A DNA stretch of 64,000 nucleotides from Scleroderma bovista. Its lineage: Eukaryota; Basidiomycota; Agaricomycetes; Boletales; Sclerodermataceae. Both the position numbers and the translations under genes were made by a program. A model generated the notes under the pieces. The model saw nothing but the letters and a program-made list of their open reading frames with translations, was not told where the DNA came from and did not search any database. Within the stretch, counting starts at the first letter, position 1, and each line of letters opens with the position of its first letter. The stretch spans positions 1-64,000 of the forward strand of contig JAYMGJ010000104.1 in NCBI GenBank assembly GCA_037178675.1. Reading direction: 5' to 3'. Shown here piece after piece: positions 43,780 through 53,675 of this stretch.

Positions 43780-45517
43780 ATGGCCCGGAATAGACAGACC
43801 GCCAAGAAGACTGCATCAGGTACCGCGCCGCGAGTCCGGTTAATTGTACGCCCTCCTGGCGCCACTGGGTCTGGCAGCATCAAGAAATTGGAGAGAGATG
43901 TTTCTATGGAGTCTGCCACCAGTCGCTCACTTAGCCCTTTGACTCCGGTCACTTCATCTCCAGCGCCGACCATCAATGATGCCATGGATACTGTGCCGGA
44001 CGTGACAGAAAACCATGAACGCTGGCTAGCCAGCAACAAAGTAAATATCTTATTCGTTACGTAGCATTCAAAGGCTCACTCCGTTTAATAAGTACTGCTA
44101 TCTTTGTCACAATGGTGGAAGTTTCCTTTGCTGCTGCACTCATTGTCCACGGGTAGTATGCGACCGTTGCCTAGGAATTACGGAACAGCTATCCAATCAA
44201 GTCTGCTCACCAGACATCCAGTTCAAGTGTCCTGGGTGCCACGAGATTGGGGACCGTATAGCAAAGAGAAAACCGACACCTTATTTCGTGAGTATTCGCT
44301 CATTAACCCATTAATAAGGCTAACACGGAGCCAAGGCATTCACACGCAGTGTGGATGGAAGTGTCATTAGTGTTCTCGACAAACCGACTATTGTTCAAGG
44401 CGTCTGTGAAAGATCATCAAAGTCCCAGGTCAGCGCCGAGTCGATCCTCATTCTGCATCTAATTTGCATGGGTATGGATCCTCGAGGAGCTCTCCCCTTC
44501 CTCCTCAAGACTGCACTTGAAGACTACCACACCACGGAGTCGCTCGTTTACGAGGAGGTGACTTTTGACTTCGGGACTGAACAAAAACTCAGTCGATGGA
44601 GGGACAAGGTCCGCAAGCTCGGCACGACGCTGAATGCACGCAACTTTGCTCGAAAAATAATCTTCGTGACGGTCCACAGTGAGCTGACACGCGGTGATCT
44701 ATTTGCGGGGAAGGACGAAGACGGAAATGATGTGACGGCAGAAGTCGAGGACGTGAGCATTAAATCAATCCATCTTGCTGTTTCACCGATTTGTTGTCAG
44801 TTCATGACCTGTTTATTCAGCTCCCCCCTGGAAGATACCATGTATGCCTCCACGCTTTTCATGCTGACGTGTGGGCCACTGGTCACATTTCAAGAGTCTT
44901 TGTTGACATTGAAGAAATCCGTCATCCGGTAAGTAAGCTATTATTGGTTTACTTGGATTTTACTGACTATGTCCGGTAGTCTACGGCCAGAATATACGAT
45001 TGCGTTCACTCAAACGCACTTCATCAGCGCCGCCCTCAAATTATTTATCGTGGCATATGGCATACAAGTGCTTATCGAAGGCCACGTCTTAGCGGATGTC
45101 CTGCAAGACCTCCTCAATGCTTCACTTGACCTACGTATGCACAGTGACGTGCTGCTATTCCACGTACAGGGGCTTCGGTTGTCGAATTCGGTGCTGTCTT
45201 TGCTGTCCAAGTCTGCACCATCCATCATCTCCCCCTCCATTGTTGGCTACAGGTATGCATGGTACCACAGCTATCGCCGCCCATGGGGCATTGCTTTGCC
45301 CATGGGATGCCCTCAATGCGGGTCTGTCCGTCCTTGGTCACGGTCAAAAAGTGACCTGAAAAGCACTCACCCCAAAGCTCGAGTATCAACTTGCCAGTCG
45401 ACTGGCTGCGGCTTCACAGTGCAATCAAAGCCTCTCTCAGACAACTATCAAATAGTCCATGGCGACCGGACTTCGGGGTGGCTCAAGTACATATTCTCAG
45501 CGACAGAGGCCCTCTAG
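43780..45517 (+). CDS. H3-tail-mimic / PHD-like / caspase-like protein, copy B
   Basis: Exons 43780-44040, 44093-44287, 44336-44752, 44801-44928 and 44980-45517, at a constant offset of 33757 from copy A. All are open, giving 512 residues. The N-terminus is ARNRQTAKKTASGTAPR, with Asn for Thr at tail position 3. All eight finger cysteines, the candidate dyad (His266, Cys315) and the C-terminal CPQC/CQSTGC pairs are retained. By eye the two copies differ by about eight amino-acid changes (including L to P after DTV, T to M, C to R, Q to R) and about eleven silent changes, more silent than expected without selection. A product with the same role as copy A is expected. Confidence 0.75.
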
Positions 45518-45836
45518 AGGTTTCATTGGATTACATACAATATAACATGTCTACTTTGTTGATAGTTATATAGAAACCTGCATGGATCATTACTAGTAAC
45601 TGTTCATGAGTGAAAACTGGAAGGTTGGACCAGAGAGCTAGTCAAGGAGCTGGGGAACACGAGTCAAAGACTCACCTTTGGATGAACCAAGAGCAGTGAG
45701 ACGTTGAGAGCGATGCGACGGGCGATGGCGATGGCAAACGAAACGCAGACAGAGGAGATCATCAGCCTTGAAAGCTTGATGCTCTACACCCTTGCAATTT
45801 ACTTGAGGAAGAGGTCCCAGGCTGAAATTCGGTGCA

Positions 45837-46226
45837 CGTGCAAATGTTCTCGATGAGGCAGTTTTGCTGCATCGATTAGCGTTGGACCTCTGTCCGCCAG
45901 GTCATTCTGCTCGTCTAACATCGCTCGACCAGCTTTCGAACTGTCTTAGCTCCAGATTTGAGAAGCTGGAGGCTGCAGCAGACTTGGACGAGCTTATTTC
46001 CCTCCGCCGAGCTATATTGGACCCCCATCCACAGGGCCATCATGACCACACGAAGTCTAACGACGACGACAGACACTACCACACACCACCAACGTTGTTG
46101 ACGGCGACGACACTGACAGACACCACCACCGCGATCACACCAACGACCACCACCACCACAACGTGGGGTCACCACTTCCAGCGACGACGAGACAACCAGA
46201 ACGGCCACCACTATCACCACAACTAG
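45837..46226 (+). pseudogene. TPR repeat fragment
   Basis: Reads NVLDEAVLLHRLALDLCPPG, then SLDQLSNCLSSRFEKLEAAA, then DELISLRRAILDPHPQGH. These are one and a half units of the roughly 45-residue TPR repeats common in Agaricomycete TPR/CHAT proteins (ALDLxPPGHxxRxxSLxxLxxxL). After PQGH the frame passes into ACCACC/ACGACG simple sequence and stops at 46226. It begins about 210 bp past the right edge of duplication copy B. Only a fragment remains, with no effector or NTPase domain. Confidence 0.55.
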
Positions 46227-46229
46227 GGC

Positions 46230-47944
46230 GGGCACGAGAAACATGGACAACGAAACACACTGGCTGCAGAATCAGCGCATGTGTTAGACTGAGAAATCAC
46301 AACGAAATGACTTACCTGGGATCGGATACAATTGTGATGCATGCCAAAGTGCTGCCGAGTTAAAACCCGTTCTGGGCACGGGTCAGTCCTGTGATGAAGC
46401 TTCGGTGTAGGTGAGTCGTTTGTTGACTCGGCACACTGCCAGATGTGTTCTGATGATTAAAGATGGAGATGTGTTTGGGTCGCGTAGATAGGCATCGACG
46501 TCGAACAGAATGCTGTATTGTCTTAGATTGTCTTCCTTGCGCTGTGACATCATGGACAGGAACGGAAACAGATTGGTCGGACAACGGAATGCAATGGTTC
46601 CGTCTGCGGAAACATGGAGTGGACGGCTGGTAATTGATGACCTTGGACCCTATAAGTGTTTTCGTTCATGGATGTAGAGCATGATGGTATTCGGACGCCC
46701 GTTATTTGATCCTCTCGAAAGCTTGGACCAAGCAAGGTTCATGCTGGCGCCAGCCGGCACTTCCCCGAGTACCACTGTATGCCAACAATATTACTTGTAC
46801 CATTCCATGTAATACCTACTACATAGTACAGTAATAGATACCCCTACCTGTGCAGTTCCCTATGTTCAACGTGCTCAGATCATTCATTTGTGGACAATCT
46901 GTGGACGCTGGCACTCGCCAACGCCAGTCGGCACTCCCCGAGTGTTGTGGTAGTTGACATAAATGACAGGTGGATGCCTCATCTGCGATGCAGCCTGAAA
47001 TGTAGGCCACATGTAGGTTGCAGTAGGGGTATTAAAGACCGATAAGGAAAGGGGGTATAAAGGTTGTGGTTGGTGACCTTCATTTCGGGACCGCTCTTCA
47101 GGTGGGAAAGATGAACTGGTGCACCATGTTGGTTGGCTACATTTAGAGGGGAGAAAAAACACATGTACCTGGTGCTTGGTTCTCGTAGTGGGGACAAACT
47201 ACATGTCTTCCCCCGCGACAGGCATCGTTTACAAGGCTCTTGTTCAACATAGATGCACTAAGGGGAGAATTAATCACAGTGTCAAGGTATAGAGTGTGAG
47301 AACCATTACCTTCACATGCCCCTGCTTGCATGCCGCACAAGCAATACGACATTTGTGCTGTATGCGAATAGGGCCGATGGGGGGATTCTGTGACTGCATC
47401 TCTGAAGCCAAAATGATTCCAGGAGACAAGGCTACAACCTTGCAGCTGTGGTTATATAGGTTGGTCATGGACTTTTCATGGAAGCTGCCACTGATCAGCA
47501 ATACATGCTTGCAGACTCATTCATTTACGACAAAGCTTAACCAAACGGGGACTCCTTTGCAGGATAACGATTATGGTGCGACTGGTGTTGCCACGAGGCA
47601 AGGTCACCTTTTTGAGGTTGAGGTGAGGTACACCTCACAGCTGCCATATTATGTACTTTTTCCGGATGCGCAGCCAGCTCAACGCTTCACTTTACAGAGT
47701 GAATATCGCACTGGTGACCTGTCTCTAGGACGCCAAGCGATCCTTACTAAGGATCTTGGGAGGTATCTCTGGGTCCCCTATGCCACCCTCATCCATTCTG
47801 CCAGTCGTCACCACTCCCTGTAGGTTTGTTGCAATACTAACGGTAATGCACCCGCCTTGCAACACATTCGCCGGTTGCAACACCGATCTCCCATCCGCCA
47901 AATATGTATTGCAACACGACCTAATATCCAGGCCTCCCAGTCAG
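46230..47944. other. 1.7 kb without a recognised gene
   Basis: Frames such as 47296-47823 (+) and 47274-47501 (-) are open but show no domain, splice logic or compositional support. The minus strand near 47400-47300 has a cysteine cluster (CRIACAACKQGH) that could be a piece of a zinc-binding exon. Left unassigned. Confidence 0.4.
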
Positions 47945-48650
47945 GGCCCGTCGCACGCTCCAAGCTCATCTCGATCACATCTTGAAGGGACCCAAGTTTT
48001 CCGATATTATTCATCTCCAAGAAGTCACTTCCAGCGCCCGACAATCTCTCCTCGACGATCGCTCTGGCTTCCTGACGACCGACGCTGAGGACGACACGTC
48101 TTTCAAGGGCCTACCATTCGCGACCATGACGTTGCTCTCCCGCAGGCGTTTTGGCTCTCCGTTGCTCGACAGCGTCTTCCGCATGGAGCTGCCTAGCAGG
48201 TACAGGAGGGATGCGCTCTGCGTGGATATCGCCACCCCAGCTGCATCTGGCGTAGTATTCCGTCTCCTTAACGTGCACCTCGACTCCCTCGACTCGCATT
48301 TCCGGCGTGCTCTACAGATGTGGGCACTGGCTGGCCTCCTGCGCGAGCCCAGATGGAGGGGTGGGATCATCGCAGGCGACTTCAACACAATCCTCCCCGA
48401 GGATCATAGGCTCGTCGACGAACACGAGCTGCTCGATGCCTGGGTCGCGCTACACGGGAGTACGGGGCCCGATGGAGCTACGTGGGGTGTTGGCGTGGAA
48501 CTAGAGGGCGGACCGAAGGCAGGGAGGTTAGACAAGGTTGCAATGTTGAGCTTGAAGCCTGATGAGATCGAAGTTTTCCAGCCTGGTCTCGTTGGGGCCG
48601 ATAGACCCTGGAGCGACCACTGCAGGCTGCGCTGCACCTTCACCATCTAA
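47945..48650 (+). CDS. Endonuclease/exonuclease/phosphatase (EEP, TDP2-like) family protein
   Basis: A terminal exon of 706 nt follows an acceptor (CCCAGTCAG) and stops at 48648-48650. Motifs in order: HLQEV (catalytic Glu), RRDALCVDI, LNVHLDSLDSHFRRA, AGDFNTI (Asp/Asn of the active site), GRLDKVAML and WSDHCRLRC (catalytic His). These match EEP phosphodiesterases of the TDP2/APE1 fold, which use Mg2+ to hydrolyse phosphodiester bonds; fungal TDP2-like members usually have this layout. The first motif (WNI with an Asn) should lie in an upstream exon but is not identified between 47750 and 47940, so the gene may be 5'-incomplete. Confidence 0.7.
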
Positions 48651-48884
48651 TACGGTAAGCAAGTTCTTTTTCTAGCTTGTTCGATGCCTATATGACCAAC
48701 CACTTGCTTTTCCCTCAGACGCAATTAGATCGAAAGCGGTTGAACCATTTGTTACTTTTCTTTTCCAACGTCGGATGATCCATCCCTTCCGACTATGTTA
48801 TGTACGTTTGTAAGATCGTCTGTGTAAGTTGTTAAGTCGCCATGATCGTTGCATCTCGCAGCTATAGGACTATAGATAACCACC

Positions 48885-49430
48885 ATGTCTCAACCTCTCC
48901 TTCACACCACTCTCAAGCAGCTCTTCAAGAACTGGTACGCTACGGTTGGAGCTCAAGCGGCTGCCAAAACCCGCGTCTCCGTCGTTGGCAGCCTCTATAT
49001 CCAGGCCAGGGACATACGCACCACGATGGTCAGTATCATTTATTTTTCTTGGGCTACAGAGTTCGGTTACACAGCTTAACATCAGGATATTGACGTCGTT
49101 GTCAAGTCCGACCCCTCGATTGACCGCTTCAAGATCCGCAACCTGATCGCTGCGAGCGACAGCCGCTTCACCGTGAACATGGAGAAGATTTGCAGCCTGA
49201 CTTACCGCGAGAAACCAGGACCCCGTGACTACGATCGATATCATCAACGACAAAGTGGTAAGTCCAAATTATCGTTCCTCCTCATCGCTCGTGTTGATAT
49301 GCCGTATACGTAGACTCTTTACATGCCTGAGGGCATGTCCGTCCTCGACGTCGTCGATAATGACCAGGTGCCCTTGCCGTCTGGGCCGAACACGCACGCG
49401 CCAGAGAAGCCACTGCCTCTCCTGAAAGTC
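48885..49430 (+). pseudogene. Nucleotidyltransferase-like gene with a 1-nt frame break
   Basis: Exons 48885-49028, 49086-49257 and 49314 to about 49430. The start context is CACCATGTC. Residues read QLFKNWYATVGAQAAAKTRV, SVVGSLYIQARDI, then across the first intron DIDVVVKSDPSIDRFKIRN. The GS...DID pattern is that of the NTase fold (two metal-binding Asp). One extra C in the CCCC run at 49221-49224 shifts the frame. With three Cs the reading continues TIDIINDKV and then TLYMPEGMSVLDVVDND in phase. It is therefore either a young pseudogene or a sequence error. Specific substrate unknown. Confidence 0.5.
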
Positions 49431-51684
49431 AGGGTGCACCCGTACAGGAACGCATCGTGTCCCAGAAACAGTCCTTGGGGTCCTCTATTCGTAGGCCTGG
49501 GTCGTCGTCGTCGTCGTCGTATGGTGCACCCACCGCACTGGCTGCGTTGCAGAGCAGGAAAGCGAGTCGCAGTTTGTTTCAGCCACGCGAGCAGGAACTC
49601 CCCGGGAGTACTTATACCTGGAGCAATTTCAGTCATATTGGGTTCCATCAGGGCGCCCCTGCTGCGTAAGTTTCCTGCACTACTTACTGTTTGCGATTGG
49701 AGTATGAAACTGAAGGGTGATTAGTGTCTAGGATGACCCATTTGCTGATTCCAAGCGTGCGCCAGCCCAACCAGCTGTACCAGAGCAGGCTGCTGCGGTC
49801 CTCTCACCCGCTGAGACAATCCATGTACCAGAGTAAGCCCCGTCATATATGTGTGTCTGTGCGCGTTTCTTACCGAGCTCGCAGGCCATTCGACCCACGT
49901 TCACCAAGAGACGACACGATGATGCCAGCAGTGGAACAAGTAACAATCCCACTTCGCCCATTCCACGAAATCATTCCGACCCGGTCAGTTACTAATGTCC
50001 TCTGGGGATGGACTGTTAGTTGACGCACCCAATAGACCCTCTCGTCAAACATCTGGATACAATCTTGCCGACCGTAGGGACTACCTTAGCAAGGCAGAGT
50101 AAGCTCTTCTCGAATTCTACCGCACTTTCCTGACACCCCTTTTTCAGCGAACGTCGGCCCCTCGTATCCCGTCCGTCAACGCCACCCATCGACACTTCCT
50201 TCCGCTCCTCCAACCCCCCTGTCACCCAACCCACTCCCCGATGGGTACAACCACCCCAATTCGACGTGAACGGATCCGCAAGGAACTACAGCTACGGGTC
50301 AGTCACGACGCCCTACGCCGACCGCGGATGGTTCGAGTACATACTTCCCCACGGACTCAGATACTTTGGCAACCCGCGTAAAAGCGCAACCACCGACCTC
50401 GATCTGCGAAACTTTTCCAAACTCGACCAGGTCACGAGTGCGATTGATACGGTGGACAGTGTGCCAGAGGGATGCGAAATATGGGTTAGGCCGAGCTACA
50501 GCGCGACGGGATGGAGGAGACAGAAGACGTCCGGACGGCTTGTCATTTATTGGGTGGACCATAGGTACCGTCGCATTCTGAACGAGATGCCTTCCGATGA
50601 TCTACCTCTATCTGGAGAAGACGATGGTGCGTTCTCGTACCTAACACTTCGTTGATACCGGAGGTGCTCATGTTTTTTACAGGGCTCGATGACGAGTTTA
50701 GATACTGGTTTTCGTCGAGATGTACCCTGCTTATGTCGTTCTTACACGCCCGTCGACACAAGAGGCCGCCGACGCCCTTCATTGGTCGTATACCGATAGG
50801 CTTCTTGTGCATCCTTAGCCCATCCAGCCTCCGTTTAGCCAGGAGGAATGTCAGGAACTCATCAGACTTCTCAACGGTGCGGCCACGGTGCATCCCTACA
50901 CTGTCTTGCCGTTTCTGATAGTTCCTCTACAGATCCTCCCCAGCAATCTAGTCTTTCATACACGCGCATGGTCGCGCGAATCCTATTACGAGTTGGTACG
51001 TCCCGTTTTTGCATCGACTGCATGGAATCCCCGTCTTATCTTGCACACGCAGCACATTGGCGCCAGGTCCACTTCAGGCCGCACAGACCTCTACCCCGTG
51101 ACATCAGCCATATGCACACTGCAAAGCACACGCCGATCCTCCGCACAGTGCTGGAAATCGTCATCGGTACACTATGCCTAGGGATCCCGTTTCTCTTCGT
51201 CGACAGAGCGAGATACAGTACTTCGGTGACACTCATGGCCCTACCAGAATTGGACAGTATAGCCCGGATTGGAGGTTTGGTCGCCATCTTATGCTCTGTT
51301 CTGAGCATGATCACATCTTTCGTATCTATTTTCCGGTATAAATCAGAAATGGCACAAGGTTGCCGCACAAACCGCTGGAGAAGGGTTTGTTCTGCTTCCT
51401 GTAAGCGACATCCTTGTTCAGGACTCTGTCGCCAGTCACTGATACGGGTCTTTCAGCGCCGAAGCATTATGCTTTCGCTTCCGCCCGTGTTCCTTGCATA
51501 TTCTGTCGCTGGATTCATCACGGGCGTCATCATATACTCGTTTAGGAGTGCCACCATCAACTTTGCTCATGCAGGAATGCCTGTCGCTGCCAAGTTTGAT
51601 GAGTATGTGCGGTGGATGGTGATTGGTGTTCTTGGAGCTCTGACGGGGGTGTTGATCGCTTCTGTAATGGTGTTGAGGAGGTAA
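49372..51684 (+). pseudogene. Multi-exon membrane protein of a basidiomycete family, frame-broken
   Basis: Exons near 49372-49666 (AVWAEHARAREATASPESQG, Ser-rich), 49734-49832, 49885-49982, 50035-50099 and 50149-50630 join with GT-AG introns into a low-complexity N-terminus. A WW-like segment follows (YADRGWFEYILPHGLRYFGN; LVIYWVDHRYRRIL). Next come FVEMYPAYVVLTRPSTQEAA and SQEECQELIRLLNGAATVHP. The C-terminal third has hydrophobic stretches fitting four membrane spans (EIVIGTLCLGIPFLF; GGLVAILCSVLSMI; PPVFLAYSVAGFITGVII; VIGVLGALTGVLIASV), ending at 51684. About one base is missing after EFRYW (near 50708), and a TAG follows LLVHP (near 50814). Function unknown. Likely localised to internal or plasma membrane. 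Confidence 0.5.
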
Positions 51685-52299
51685 TTAAGTGATCTGTGTA
51701 TCTGTAGGTTCGTGATATATCCTTCCGTCCTCATGACAACTTTATCATAGTCCGAATCGACATTCATCACCAACTGCCATCTCTTCGTACTATCAGAAGC
51801 TTCATCCTTTCAGCCAGTGGCCGAGTGCTGGCGCTGAGCACTCAACAAGAATGGAACAGCGCCACGCATTCACTTCCGTCCATCCTCCTCAGTGCACACA
51901 CCGCAAGTCCTGCAATTCGTGCGCAGGTGCCACCAACCCAGCATTGATACAAGCAGTGTTTATTCCATCAGCAAATTCACATGAAGGTTTCTAATTAGGG
52001 ACTCCATGTTTGCTGTTACCATTTGGACATAAATCGCTCGAGTCCTTCGTGGATATGTGCTATCGTGGTACGTGTTCGCCTCTCCCTTTGTTACCTTGGC
52101 TTCGCTGCCGCGTGGTATGTACTGCGACGATGAGTAAGTTAGCTACGCTCAAACTTGGTCACCCGAATCTTTTTTAACTGAACAATCACCAGGTTAAGGT
52201 AACTGAATTTTAGGAAAAGACTAAAGGACAACGAGCGATGGGTATCTGAAGTTATATACTGTATTGTCCAGGTACGACTAACGAGTCTTGCCCTTGTCC
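51685..52299. other. Intergenic, no gene seen
   Basis: No convincing frame or repeat in this 600-bp stretch between the membrane-protein gene (+) and the minus-strand gene ending at 52300. Confidence 0.5.
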
Positions 52300-53083
52300 T
52301 CAACTGGCGTGTCTCTGGCTGGCTCGTCCGTCTGCCTTCGACTGGGCTCTCTTCAACCGCGTCTTCTGGTCGACAGGAGCTTCCTCCTCATCTTCATAAG
52401 CACCATCCTCGTTTCCATATAGGATCACGTCCTCACTTTCGACAGGTGGGTGACTTAGTTCTGCGACCCCAATCAGTTTGTAATCGGCGGGAACGGCAGG
52501 TGTTGAGAAACGGATCTCATCGATAATGGAGGTGCGTGGTCGTTTTACCCCATGGTACTTGCGATTGGGACGGCTGTCGTCGAACGGCGTATCGACGATC
52601 CCCTCTCCTTTCCCTGTGGGCTGAGTATCCCCTCTGTGCCGATTGACGCTGACGCTTGACTTTATCCACAGCGTCCCACAGCATGCCCTCCAGCGTCTCT
52701 GCTTCAGGGACGTTCAAGACCCGACCTCCTTTACTTTCCTCTCGGCTTCGGAGATCTGCATTGGGGCTCAAAACCTTGGCAGGAGTAGGTGAGTGCCCGT
52801 TGATTACGATATCGGCATTCCCATCCTCATCCTGCTCGAGGGTTGCAAATCAGGACGAGGTAGTGGCTTCATGAGTGTAGGCTTCTCGGAATTGTGGATA
52901 TCCGCAAGGGACATGGGGCGAACAGTCCTTCCCTCGACGAAGCGCAGCATCAAAGCGAAAGTAGGCGCGCACTTGCTCACAGTGCACCAGCATCTGACGG
53001 CTCTTGTCCCCTTCTAGGCTCCAGCGAACGGAGTAGAACTCCGGCCCTGATCGTTCAATATTTCTGTGAGGCTCGCGATCCAT
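52300..53083 (-). CDS. Unidentified basic/acidic, probably nuclear protein
   Basis: On the minus strand the pieces read FYSVRWSLEGDKSRQMLVHC, EQVRAYFRFDAAL, then (frame change, probably an intron near 52930) RPMSLADIHNSEKP. These are followed by DEDGNADIVINGHSPTPAKV, ETLEGMLWDAVDKVKRQRQS and, at the C-terminus, SEDVILYGNEDGAYEDEEEA and DQKTRLKRAQSKADGRAS before a stop at 52300-52302. Mixed basic and acidic tracts suggest a nuclear protein. No family is recognised. The start is uncertain (ATG at 53081-53083 is one option). Confidence 0.4.
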
Positions 53084-53159
53084 AGGGTAAGGGGTGCTCA
53101 GGCGGATACGGCGGTCAGGATGATGATGATGGACTCAGGGGTGACAGCCAGGTATTTAA

Positions 53160-53545
53160 GCTCTGGGCACACATCCACTTACTCGCACTCACTTCTCCGT
53201 CCATCCATGCTTTCCAAGGCCTTGTCCTTCCCCCGTCGTTCCAGGACCAGATCCGTGAGCTAGCAAAGGTGCTGCCACCTCCACGCAAACATAATACCAC
53301 TTGCGATCCGTCGCCTTTCCCCCATATCCACACCGTACCCATAACCCCTCTTATCAAGGCACGCAAGGTCAAGTGCTACAGACTTCCCAGTCAGGACAAG
53401 GTATGTCCCGTTTCATGCCATTGCTTTTCTTTCCACTTCCACCCTGTCCAGTGTCAGGTCAGTCGCTTCCGTTTCATCCCGTCTCTTCGCCCCAATTCAC
53501 CCCCCCTCCGTAATCAGCAGCCAACCGATTCGCACCCGCCGTGAA
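53160..53545 (+). CDS. Unidentified exon, possibly part of a larger gene
   Basis: A coherent frame reads LWAHIHLLALTSPSIHAFQG, then LPPSFQDQIRELAKVLPPPR and KARKVKCYRLPSQDK. It ends at a GTATGT donor (53401) with an acceptor near 53458. It is Pro-rich and His-rich. No family was recognised, and neither the start nor the end is clear. Confidence 0.25.
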
Positions 53546-53675
53546 ACCCCACGAACACTTCACCCACACGCCTCGCAAGTCTTGCCCGTGCGGTGAGCTG
53601 TTCCAATCGTGAGACCACATCATTGCTACCTGCCCTACGTACTATGAAGACAAACGTCGAGCCATGAAGGATGCC

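Larger units (their letters stand above)
36733..45626 (+). repeat. Segmental duplication, copy B (about 8.9 kb)
   Basis: Direct copy of 817-11866. Homology starts at TAGCAACGTGGTGTAGCGGC and ends at GAAAACTGGAAGG. It lacks the SINE-like insert and the 6697-8226 block. It has about 105 bp near 40405-40508 missing from copy A, an expanded start (36760-36830), and a 72-bp minisatellite. Over the coding exons of the H3-tail-like gene the coordinate offset is constant at 33757, with no indels. Confidence 0.9.

Noticed and set aside
46230..47823. Possible TET/JBP dioxygenase, sought because such genes accompany some basidiomycete transposons
   Set aside because: No HxD...H motif set or other family words found in this stretch or elsewhere in the window.
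47296..47823. 175-codon plus-strand ORF as an upstream exon of the EEP gene
   Set aside because: Lacks the expected first EEP motif and no junction joins it in phase.
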